Origin: Chloroflexota bacterium
GTDB lineage: Bacteria; Chloroflexota; Dehalococcoidia; Dehalococcoidales; RBG-16-60-22
Direction: 5' to 3'
Assembly: GCA_016190585.1 (NCBI GenBank)
Contig: JACPQH010000002.1
Span: forward strand, 1-12,028
Length of the DNA stretch: 12,028 nucleotides
The position numbers were made by a program, and so were the translations under genes. Position 1 is the stretch's first letter; every line of letters starts with the position of its first letter. Below the pieces are notes generated by a model. It saw only the letters and a program-made list of their open reading frames with translations, did no database searches and had not been told where the DNA came from. Shown here piece by piece: positions 1-5,393 of this stretch.

Positions 1-1
1 G

Positions 2-565
2 AACCAGACCAGGGTCGCCGAGCTGGCCCTGGAGCGGGCCAAGCGCATCGTCGAGAGCGGCAAGGACGTGGTCATCCTGCTCGACGGCATCACGCGGCTG
101 ACCCGTGCGTACAACCTGGCGATGCCCTCCAGCGGGCGCACCCTCTCCGGCGGTATCGACCCGGCGGCGCTGCACCCCGCCAAGCGTTTCTTCGGCGCGG
201 CGCGCAACACCGCCGAGGGCGGCAGCCTGACCATCGTCGCCACCTGCCTGATAGATACCGGCAGCCGCATGGACGACCTGATTTACGAGGAGTTCAAGGG
301 CACCGGCAACATGGAGCTGCACCTCGACCGCCGCCTGGCAGAGCGCCGCACCTTCCCTTCGCTGGACATCCAGCGCAGCGGTACCCGCCGCGAGGAGCTT
401 TTGCTCGACGAGACCACGCTGCGGCAGGTCTGGCTGGTGCGCCGCATGGTCTCCATGATATCCTCCGACCCGACCAATATGGCTGATGCGACCGAGCGGA
501 TTCTCGACCGCATGCGTAAGACGAGGAACAATGTCGAGTTCCTGGCGACGCTGCGGGAAGTCTAG
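2..565 (+). CDS. rho: Transcription termination factor Rho, C-terminal part (5' end outside window)
   Basis: Rho is a hexameric RNA-dependent ATPase and translocase that ends transcription of untranslated RNA. The frame is open from base 2, so 187 residues of the C-terminal RecA-like motor domain are present; the RNA-binding N-terminus and Walker A lie before the window. Visible landmarks are the Walker B segment ([12 protein letters not shown], residues 22-33), the Q-loop region with [15 protein letters not shown], the FFGAARN segment, and [20 protein letters not shown] containing the R-loop. The R-loop has Arg where E. coli has Lys326, a common Gram-positive-type variant. [15 protein letters not shown] and the [10 protein letters not shown] block follow, and the C-terminus has normal length. 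The stop is TAG. The internal GTG at 68 is not a real start, because homology continues upstream to the window edge. A small hairpin lies 33 bases after the stop but has no T-tract. Confidence 0.97.
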   Translation, partial: NQTRVAELALERAKRIVESGKDVVILLDGITRLTRAYNLAMPSSGRTLSGGIDPAALHPAKRFFGAARNTAEGGSLTIVATCLIDTGSRMDDLIYEEFKGTGNMELHLDRRLAERRTFPSLDIQRSGTRREELLLDETTLRQVWLVRRMVSMISSDPTNMADATERILDRMRKTRNNVEFLATLREV

Positions 566-691
566 GAGCCTGTTCGGAAATAGACTATCAACGCTATCTT
601 CTCTCAAGGTTTGGGAGAGAACCCGAGCGCGGGTGCTCCGCACACTCAAAATTTCCTCTCCCCGCGGGAGAGGATCAAGGTGAGGGCGCGG
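566..691. other. Intergenic gap between rho and the leftward ATPase frame
   Basis: This non-coding gap lies between converging genes. It holds a short inverted repeat (ttctctc 599-605 with gagagaa 615-621, 9-base loop), a 5-bp repeat acccg/cgggt (621-634), and repeat copy 1. The bases gagcctgt at 566-573 match the start of repeat copy 2, so the element may begin here and carry about 50 extra bases in its middle compared with the other copies. No convincing T-tract terminator for rho is visible. Confidence 0.6.
646..686 (+). repeat. Hairpin repeat, copy 1 (REP-like)
   Basis: A perfect 8-bp stem (cctctccc 655-662 with gggagagg 666-673, loop cgc) is flanked by tcaaaattt on the left and atcaaggtgaggg on the right. 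Copies 2 (2831-2895) and 3 (5206-5267) have the same order and orientation. Read leftward, the GC-rich stem is followed by aaatttt, so it could act as a weak intrinsic terminator for the leftward ATPase frame, whose stop begins 5 bases beyond the repeat tail. REP-like elements with a GGTGAGGG tail are common in bacteria; the terminator role is inferred. Confidence 0.8.
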
Positions 692-1657
692 CTAAACGGG
701 TTTCCAGCGTAACCACCACGGGCGCGCGGGGTGTAGCCGGCGATCCAGGAACTCCTCCAGCCTGAGCTTGTGCAGCACTTTCCGGCCGCCGTCGCTGGCG
801 TCCTCGTCGATCAGCGTCGATGGCACATCGTCCCATTCAAACGCGATCCTGCCGAAGACGTCCCGCTGCTCCCAGACGATGACCTTGTTCCCCTCGATCT
901 TCCAGCCGTTGAGGACACCGGTTACACTCCCGGAGTAAGCGGACGGCCGGAACAGGTAGCCCAGGCGGGGTTTGACGCGGTCATACCGTTTTCCGGCATA
1001 GCCGAGCCAGGTAAGCTCCCGGCACCAGTCCGGGAGAGCTTCCCCGGCAGCATCCGACAATATTTGGCTCAGCAGCCCGGAGGAGAGCGCCAGCCAGTCC
1101 CTGGGCAGTCGTTCATCATCCAGCCGGTCCGTTAGCTCCGCCAGGAAACGGCGGTAGAAATGGCCTGTAAGTTCCCGGCGCATCTCCTGTATGGCGCCCT
1201 GTAACCTCTGGCGGCGCTCCTCGTTATGAGGCGGCAGCGCCGTGGTGGTGTAAATCATCATGCTGCGCTTGACTACCTCATCCGGGAAGGACTGGGGCTC
1301 GGCGTTCATGGAAAGGATGAAGACCGGGTATTCCCTGACCGGGGGCAGCATCTCGTTTTTTATCATGTCTTTGCCGTGACGGTTAAACGCGGCGCGCCCG
1401 ATGTCATCGAACACCACGGGCAGCCGCTTGTAAGCCTGCTGCAAGCCGCGCAGGTTGGCGGCGGTAAAGCTCTGTTTCTCTATCGCCGGGGTATAGCCGA
1501 ACATGGAGATCATCAGGGTTTCCACGAGACTCGTCTTGCCGCAGTTGGACTTGCCGAACAACACGGCGAAGAGCGGGAACTGGATGACATCATTGTCCTG
1601 AAGCAGTGCCAGGGAGCGTATGTCACACATGAAAGGTGAAAAATATAGCCATGCCAT
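692..1657 (-). CDS. P-loop ATPase, AAA+/SF3-helicase-like (distal part of interrupted frame)
   Basis: This is the 321-residue segment after the first ATG downstream of the TAG. Walker A is GKSNCGKT (residues 35-42). A Walker B-like strand with tandem acids is VVFDDIG (81-87). A sensor-1-like strand ends in Asn (PVFILSMN, 111-118), and an Arg-finger candidate follows in VVKRS (128-132). This order resembles SF3 helicases and viral-type AAA+ ATPases, which is a recalled similarity and not a search result. The C-terminal 170 residues are charged, rich in Trp and Arg, and not recognised. The true protein almost certainly starts further upstream: the in-frame 42 codons before ATG 1657 look native, and no ribosome site precedes this ATG. 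As part of a fusion, its likely role is to couple ATP hydrolysis to the HKD nuclease on DNA or RNA. The stop is TAG, with hairpin repeat copy 1 just beyond it. Confidence 0.6.
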   Translation of the reverse strand: MAWLYFSPFMCDIRSLALLQDNDVIQFPLFAVLFGKSNCGKTSLVETLMISMFGYTPAIEKQSFTAANLRGLQQAYKRLPVVFDDIGRAAFNRHGKDMIKNEMLPPVREYPVFILSMNAEPQSFPDEVVKRSMMIYTTTALPPHNEERRQRLQGAIQEMRRELTGHFYRRFLAELTDRLDDERLPRDWLALSSGLLSQILSDAAGEALPDWCRELTWLGYAGKRYDRVKPRLGYLFRPSAYSGSVTGVLNGWKIEGNKVIVWEQRDVFGRIAFEWDDVPSTLIDEDASDGGRKVLHKLRLEEFLDRRLHPARPWWLRWKPV

Positions 1658-1783
1658 GAAAGTGAAATAGTCGCGCTGGAGCCTCGGGACGTCACCCTCA
1701 AAAGCGCCCTCATAGCTCTTAAAAAAATTCAGCAGTATCGCCGCGTCTTTCCGGACGGCCGCGCTGTCCCACTCCAGGGGGAA

Positions 1784-2686
1784 CTACCTGCCGTTGAGGA
1801 GCGCGGAACGGTTCACCCTGTCCAGGGAGAAGTAGCGGTTTTCGGCCTCTTCCGCCGACTTGACCAGGCGTATCCGGCTGATTTCCTTCTTGATTTCCGG
1901 GGTGATTTTCTGCTTTCCGTTACGAATGAGCGGCAGGGCGGGGGAGATGCGCGGCCCCAGCGCGGCGGCGATCTTCTCAACCCTGCCTATCTGGACCGGG
2001 GCAGTAAGCTCCGTCTCCTCGGGCGGCGGTGATTCGATTATCAGGGTGGCCGGCGAGGACATGACCGGCGTATCCGGTATCTCGATCTCGGCGCTGACTA
2101 TCCGATCGCGGGGCAGCGGTATCTCGTCACTGGCAGTGTCTCTTAGCTGGTCGAGCATCCGGCTGTAATGGCGCCAGGCTGGCTCATCATTGTCGAACTT
2201 GACCAGCGTCTCGGCCTGGTTCCCCGAGAAGGCGCGTTCGGAGAGGTTGGCCGAGCCGATGATCACCCTGGTGTCCTCTCCCCGGGACAAGAGGTACAAC
2301 TTGGCGTGCGCCACGTACTTTTTCATGACGTAAAAGTGGGCCCGGCCGCTGTGCACGCTCTCGAGGATTCTCAGGTGGCGCTCGTCCTTCAGCCCCATTA
2401 TCGCGGCGCGGGTGTCGCCGGTGACCACCTTTTGGAAGGCTAAGACATCTTTGAAGTCGTGCAGCACCCCCTGGTAGCCGAATACGCATTCAAAATGCTC
2501 GAAGGAGTACTTGTCCAGAATCCGGACGATAGCGCTGGCGCTCGCGGAATAGGTCAGTACGCGCAGCGCGTCATAACCCTCAAAAAGGCTCCAGTTGAAC
2601 TTCGCCTCGTCCGTGAACCGGGCGCTTACCACGCGGAGTCCCGAGCCGTCATCGAAGCTAAACCCTGGCTGGATGTCGTTGTTCAT
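1784..2686 (-). CDS. Phospholipase-D-like (HKD) nuclease domain protein
   Basis: This is a 300-residue protein with one HKD-type active site: HAKLYLL (His127, Lys129), then GSANLSERAF (144-153) and a Glu in AETLVKFD (about 159). The usual Asp five residues after the Lys is Ser134, so the motif is HxK...GSxN, as in many PLD-family nucleases that work as dimers. An N-terminal alpha/beta region (residues 15-125) completes the PLD fold. From about 190 to 235 there is a Pro/Glu-rich linker, then a basic helical stretch (236-300) leading into the TAG. Single-HKD proteins of this kind are usually DNA or RNA phosphodiesterases, seen in restriction and defence settings; no lipid-enzyme features, signal peptide or membrane helix are present. 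ATG 2686 is the only reasonable start: an in-frame TGA lies 28-30 bases upstream (2717-2719). The ribosome site is weak (aaagag). The ATPase half follows in the same frame. Confidence 0.75.
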   Translation of the reverse strand: MNNDIQPGFSFDDGSGLRVVSARFTDEAKFNWSLFEGYDALRVLTYSASASAIVRILDKYSFEHFECVFGYQGVLHDFKDVLAFQKVVTGDTRAAIMGLKDERHLRILESVHSGRAHFYVMKKYVAHAKLYLLSRGEDTRVIIGSANLSERAFSGNQAETLVKFDNDEPAWRHYSRMLDQLRDTASDEIPLPRDRIVSAEIEIPDTPVMSSPATLIIESPPPEETELTAPVQIGRVEKIAAALGPRISPALPLIRNGKQKITPEIKKEISRIRLVKSAEEAENRYFSLDRVNRSALLNGR

Positions 2687-2710
2687 CTCTTTGCTATCGG
2701 ATTGCGCGCG

Positions 2711-2765
2711 CCGGGGTCACCGCCGGAGACTGTCGCCCTGAGTCGGGACCAAGCGGCGGCCCCGG
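2711..2765. repeat. Large imperfect inverted repeat upstream of the nuclease gene
   Basis: The left arm ccggggtcaccgccg (2711-2725) pairs with cggcggccccgg (2754-2765), leaving a 3-base tca bulge. A nested gact/agtc pairing lies inside. The structure sits 25-80 bases upstream of the leftward ATG at 2686, so it would fold in the leader RNA. It could be a repeat element or a leader structure; no known riboswitch was recognised. Confidence 0.5.
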
Positions 2766-2776
2766 GTTGGAGCGGG

Positions 2777-2815
2777 GGCGAAGCAAGCCTCCTTTTTTTT
2801 CGGGATTGCTTCGCC
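2777..2815. repeat. Inverted repeat with T8 loop (second REP-like family)
   Basis: A perfect 10-bp stem (ggcgaagcaa 2777-2786 with ttgcttcgcc 2806-2815) encloses a 19-base loop containing eight Ts. The right side, gggattgcttcgcc, resembles the widespread dispersed bacterial repeat that reads GCGAAGCAATCCC on the other strand. The T-run lies in the loop and not after the stem, so it is not a standard terminator. No -35/-10 pair was found between 2687 and 2830. Confidence 0.55.
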
Positions 2816-2830
2816 GCCCCGCTGCTCTGC

Positions 2831-2895
2831 GAGCCTGTGAATAAATCAGGAATCTCTAAATTTCTTCTCCCCGCGGGAGAGGATTAAGGTGAGGG
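2831..2895 (+). repeat. Hairpin repeat, copy 2 (REP-like)
   Basis: This copy starts with gagcctgtgaataaatc, continues through gaatctctaaattt into the stem cttctccc (2864-2871) / gggagagg (2875-2882), and ends in attaaggtgaggg. One C-to-T change relative to copies 1 and 3 leaves a G-U pair in the stem. It ends 5 bases before the stop codon of the leftward nitronate monooxygenase gene, the same offset as copy 1 to the ATPase stop, and is in the same orientation. With copy 1 it brackets the nuclease/ATPase segment. Confidence 0.8.
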
Positions 2896-2900
2896 ACAAG

Positions 2901-3908
2901 TTACTTAAGGTACTTCTTGCCCGCGCCGGCGAGAATCTCTTCAGCCTGGGCGACAACGCGCCGGACGACCTCGGCCGCCGGCAGGATTTCCTTTATCAGT
3001 CCGGCGATCTGGCCGGCGTGGAACTGGCCCTCCTGGACGTCGCCGTCGGTCTGCCCGCGCAGCCGCCGCGGCAGCGTCCGCTCGTCGGCCGTCCCCTCGC
3101 CGCCCATGAACTCGAGTATCTTCTCGACGGGCACGGCTTTCAGCTCCATTTCATAGAGCTTGTCCGCGTAGGGGGTGTGCAGAGATCTCAGGTAGTCGCC
3201 CCACCACCGCCCCATCCAGACCGTGGCCGTGTCGGTGGCGTTGACGATCAGGTTCTTGTGATTGATGTGGGACAGCCCCTCCTCGGTCGCCACGAAGCGG
3301 GTGCCCATCCTGACGCCCTGCGCGCCCAGGATAAGGGCCGCCGCCAGGCCGCGCCCGTCGCCCACGCCGCCCGCCGCGATGACCGGTATCTTCACGGCGT
3401 CGGCCACCTGGGGGATGCCGGCGAAGGTCGTCACGTAGTCGCGCCCGCCCGGGTCGTGTCCGCCCGCTTCAAAACCGGCGTGGATGTAGGCGATGCAGCC
3501 CAGGGACTCGCACTTTTTGGCGTGCTTGACCGTCGAGCCCATGTGAATCATCTTGATGCCGTGATCATTGTAAAATTTGGCGAAGTTCGCCGGGTTGCCC
3601 AGGGCGGTGATAACGATGGGCACCTTCTCCTCGACCATAAGCTCCATGAACTCCGGCTCCTCCGGGTTGCCCACGGCGAAAGGCCTGTTGCTGAGCGTGC
3701 GGAACTTCCTTATCTCGCTCCGCGTCGATTCGACGTCTTCCTTGCGGAGCTTGAACGAGCGCTCGCCCGTTCCCTTGGCAATAACGCCGAGGCCGCCGGC
3801 ATTGGACACGGCCGCCGCCAGTCCCGCCCCGGCGATCCACATCATCGGGGCCTGGATGATCGGGTACTTGATACCCAGCGCGTCGCACAGTCCGGTATGC
3901 AGAGTCAT
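2901..3908 (-). CDS. Nitronate monooxygenase / FMN-dependent 2-nitropropane dioxygenase family protein
   Basis: This is a 335-residue TIM-barrel flavoprotein of the NMO/FabK family, which oxidises alkyl nitronates or, in the FabK branch, reduces enoyl-ACP. Landmarks are IQAPMMWIAG (18-27) at the first strand, the glycine-rich NAGGLGVIAKG (36-46), the family signature AGFEAGGHDPG (144-154) with the catalytic-type His151, and the FMN-phosphate loop AAGGVGDGRGLAAALILGAQ (178-197) followed by GVRMGTRF. The start at 3908 is preceded by a strong ribosome site (gggaggt, about 6 bases before the ATG) and a good promoter. The substrate cannot be told from sequence; NMO family members are often misnamed, so FabK-like or other oxidoreductase activity remains possible. 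The gene stands alone, with divergent genes upstream and repeat copy 2 immediately downstream. The stop is TAA. Confidence 0.88.
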   Translation of the reverse strand: MTLHTGLCDALGIKYPIIQAPMMWIAGAGLAAAVSNAGGLGVIAKGTGERSFKLRKEDVESTRSEIRKFRTLSNRPFAVGNPEEPEFMELMVEEKVPIVITALGNPANFAKFYNDHGIKMIHMGSTVKHAKKCESLGCIAYIHAGFEAGGHDPGGRDYVTTFAGIPQVADAVKIPVIAAGGVGDGRGLAAALILGAQGVRMGTRFVATEEGLSHINHKNLIVNATDTATVWMGRWWGDYLRSLHTPYADKLYEMELKAVPVEKILEFMGGEGTADERTLPRRLRGQTDGDVQEGQFHAGQIAGLIKEILPAAEVVRRVVAQAEEILAGAGKKYLK

Positions 3909-3943
3909 TCCTACCTCCCAAATATTGAGTCTACTAGCTTGAC

Positions 3944-3972
3944 ATTATAATATACTTGACAAAAAGCGGCAA
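3944..3972 (-). promoter_or_regulatory. Sigma70-type promoter of the nitronate monooxygenase gene
   Basis: Read leftward, TTGCCG (3972-3967) and a perfect TATAAT (3949-3944) are 17 bases apart. The predicted start near 3937 gives a leader of about 29 bases containing the gggaggt ribosome site. It overlaps the -35 box of the rightward promoter, so the two directions may compete for polymerase. Confidence 0.6.
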
Positions 3973-3983
3973 AGCTTTATGAT
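3956..3983 (+). promoter_or_regulatory. Sigma70-type promoter for the DUF4389 gene
   Basis: A consensus TTGACA (3956-3961) and TATGAT (3978-3983) are 16 bases apart. The predicted start near 3990 leaves a leader of about 130 bases before ATG 4123. Further TATAAT hexamers at 4052-4057 and 4099-4104 lack well-spaced -35 boxes. The rest of the 3909-4122 gap holds no recognised regulator site. Confidence 0.6.
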
Positions 3984-4122
3984 GGGGATTATTCGTGTGA
4001 TCCGGTAAGATGCTCGAGTAAAACGGTAAATTATCCTGGTTGCTTTAGCGCTATAATGAAGATAGCCGGTTGGAAAATCTGGCGACAGCTGGCCCAATTA
4101 TAATAAACGGGAGGAGGGAAAA

Positions 4123-4761
4123 ATGTTGGAACCACTGGCACCCTACGCGGCAACATTGACCATTGATTATCCCGACAGGAAGCTGGACAGGCTGACATCC
4201 TTTTTTCGGATTCTCGTGGTAATCCCCGTCCTGGTTGTCCTGGCGCTGCTGTCCGGCCCGACTTTCGAGAGCGCCGAGGTACGTGAGGCCGGGTGGCGCT
4301 TTCAGGTCGCCACCGGGGGGTTCGTCGCTTTGCCGATATTGCTGACGATCCTTTTCCGCCAGAAATACCCGAAATGGTGGTTCGACTGGAATCTTGCCCT
4401 GGCCAGATTCAGCACCAGGGTGTCCGCCTACGTGGCCCTGATGAGAGACGAGTACCCCTCTACCGATGAAGAGCAGGCTGTCCGCCTCGACCTGGTGTAT
4501 CCTGATGTCAGGAGAGACCTTAACCGCTGGCTGCCCCTGGTCAAATGGCTCCTGGCAATTCCCCACTTCATCATCCTGGTGTTTCTGGGCGTCGCCGCGG
4601 TGGTCTGCGTCGTCATTGCCTGGTTTGCCATTCTGTTTACCGGCCGTTATCCTAAAGGGCTGTTTGATTTCGTCCTGGGTGTTTTCCGGTGGGCCTTGAG
4701 AGTGGAAGCCTACGCTCTTTTTCTGCTCACCGACAGGTATCCGCCTTTCTCGCTGGCATAG
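4123..4761 (+). CDS. Membrane protein with two DUF4389-type units
   Basis: This 212-residue membrane protein is built from two related halves, each starting with a YPD motif. Unit 1 (16-111) has YPDRKLDRLTSFFRILVVIP, hydrophobic helices at about 28-44 and 64-79, then KYPKWWFDWNLALARFSTRVSAY. Unit 2 (126-211) has YPDVRRDLNRWLPLVKWLL, an IPHFII helix pair (about 143-172), then GRYPKGLFDFVLGVFRW and TDRYPPFSL. The second half fits the DUF4389 pattern (IPH, GRYP, FDF, RW, DRYPPF) closely; the first half has drifted, with IPV for IPH and RQKYP for TGRYP. The function of the family is unknown. There is no signal peptide. A strong ribosome site (gggaggaggg) lies 6-8 bases before the ATG. The 115-residue gene follows after 52 bases and is probably cotranscribed. 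The stop is TAG. Confidence 0.85.
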   Translation: MLEPLAPYAATLTIDYPDRKLDRLTSFFRILVVIPVLVVLALLSGPTFESAEVREAGWRFQVATGGFVALPILLTILFRQKYPKWWFDWNLALARFSTRVSAYVALMRDEYPSTDEEQAVRLDLVYPDVRRDLNRWLPLVKWLLAIPHFIILVFLGVAAVVCVVIAWFAILFTGRYPKGLFDFVLGVFRWALRVEAYALFLLTDRYPPFSLA

Positions 4762-4813
4762 CTGGTTGGCGCTGATTCCTGAACCAGGTAAATTCACATA
4801 AGGATAGCGGAGC

Positions 4814-5161
4814 ATGCAGATAAAGAAGACCTACAAGGGCGTCAACCCGGGGCTGCTCTACGACGAGCTGCGGGACTTCATCCTGAAACGGGGGGTGGCC
4901 CTGGGGGAGTCCAAGCTGGAAACGTACGCCTTCCCCAACGACTCATCGTCCTTCATCACGCGCGGCACGATGACATTCACCGTCAAGACCGCTGACGGGC
5001 GGACGGAAAAGTGCGTCACCGCCCACGTGGTCGGTTCGGTCATCACCGAGACCAAGCTGATGCTCGATATCGACGAGTCGCTTTTTCCCGGTGACAAAAT
5101 AGCCGCTTTCGAGGAGGATATCGACTTTATCTTCGGGGCATATGAGGCCAGGCTGAAATAG
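4814..5161 (+). CDS. Conserved-looking small protein of unknown function
   Basis: This 115-residue soluble protein is not recognised. The N-terminal half starts MQIKKTYKGVNPGLLYDELRD followed by a charged helix (to about 27). It then has alternating strands (SSFITRGTMTFTVKT, CVTAHVVGSVITETKLMLDI) and an acidic helical C-terminus (AAFEEDIDFIFGAYEARLK). The helix plus antiparallel-sheet pattern could suit a small SRPBCC-like or immunoglobulin-free beta fold, but no motif supports a specific family. It has one Cys, no signal peptide and no membrane helix. Codon choice matches its neighbours, which supports a real gene. The ribosome site is imperfect (aaggat about 8 bases before, ggag close to the ATG). 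It lies 52 bases after the DUF4389 gene in the same direction. The stop is TAG. Confidence 0.75.
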   Translation: MQIKKTYKGVNPGLLYDELRDFILKRGVALGESKLETYAFPNDSSSFITRGTMTFTVKTADGRTEKCVTAHVVGSVITETKLMLDIDESLFPGDKIAAFEEDIDFIFGAYEARLK

Positions 5162-5205
5162 CCGTGCAGGTCTGAGACCGTCCGAAATGGGTTGTATCAT
5201 CCTGA

Positions 5206-5267
5206 GAGCTTGTAAAAATAGGAATCTCAAAATTTCCTCTCCCAGCGGGAGAGGATTAAGGTGAGGG
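5206..5267 (+). repeat. Hairpin repeat, copy 3 (REP-like)
   Basis: The stem cctctccc (5236-5243) / gggagagg (5247-5254), loop agc, is preceded by gagcttgtaaaaataggaat and ctcaaaattt, and followed by attaaggtgaggg. It aligns with copy 2 over nearly its whole length. Read leftward, the stem is followed by aaattttgagattcctattttt, the most T-rich tail of the three, so this copy may end leftward transcription from the tyrA side. It lies between converging transcripts. Confidence 0.8.
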
Positions 5268-5393
5268 CGTCGAGGGAGAAGGGACATGATTTAACACGGT
5301 CGCCAATTCTTCTCAAGCTCTGAGGATACGAAATACCCGGGGGACCCGTGGTCCCATGCTTCGCCGCGGATATTTTTCAGACAGGCTTGAAAG
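5268..5393. other. Non-coding gap after tyrA, with possible weak terminator
   Basis: No gene is seen here. A 6-bp hairpin gggacc/ggtccc (5341-5346 with 5350-5355, loop cgt) lies about 40 bases beyond the tyrA stop but lacks a T-tract. Imperfect inverted segments ttctcaagc (about 5309-5317) and gcttgaaag (near 5385-5393) bracket the stretch. Nothing else was recognised. Confidence 0.4.

Larger units (their letters stand above)
692..2686 (-). pseudogene. PLD nuclease-ATPase frame interrupted by an in-frame TAG
   Basis: One reading frame runs from ATG 2686 to TAG 692-694 and is interrupted only by TAG at 1784-1786. The 42 codons between this stop and the next ATG (1657) are fully open and look like ordinary protein (FPLEWDSAAVRKDAAILL at its start, RLQRDYFTF at its end), running smoothly into the ATPase fold. 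No Shine-Dalgarno sequence precedes ATG 1657. The simplest reading is a single gene of about 664 codons broken by one nonsense change; CAG or TGG to TAG would suffice. Alternatives are a sequencing or assembly error, two separate polypeptides, or readthrough. Recoding of TAG is unlikely, because TAG ends seven of the other genes or frames here, including rho, tyrA, aroA and aroD. No further frameshift or stop is seen, so any break is recent. Confidence 0.6.

Noticed and set aside
599..621. Intrinsic terminator of rho
   Set aside because: The stem is only 7 bp and AT/GC mixed, with no T-tract after it.
1655..1657. ATG 1657 as the true start of a separate ATPase gene
   Set aside because: No Shine-Dalgarno sequence precedes it, and the 42 in-frame codons upstream look like native protein. 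It is retained only as the first ATG after the TAG.
1784..1786. Pyrrolysine or other amber recoding
   Set aside because: TAG is the stop of rho, the DUF4389 gene, the 115-residue gene, tyrA, aroA, aroD and the ATPase frame itself, so it is a working stop in this genome.
2889..3950. Long rightward open frame of 353 codons opposite the nitronate monooxygenase gene
   Set aside because: It is a GC-rich antisense shadow, with low-complexity His/Arg/Asp-rich translation and no motif, while the leftward frame has clear family motifs, a promoter and a ribosome site.
4051..4815. Leftward open frame of 254 codons opposite the DUF4389 gene
   Set aside because: Its translation is Gln/Gly/Pro-rich without a fold, and the rightward frame has a strong ribosome site and conserved family motifs.
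646..5267. The three hairpin repeats as a CRISPR array
   Set aside because: The copies are more than 2 kb apart with genes between them, and there are no regular spacers.
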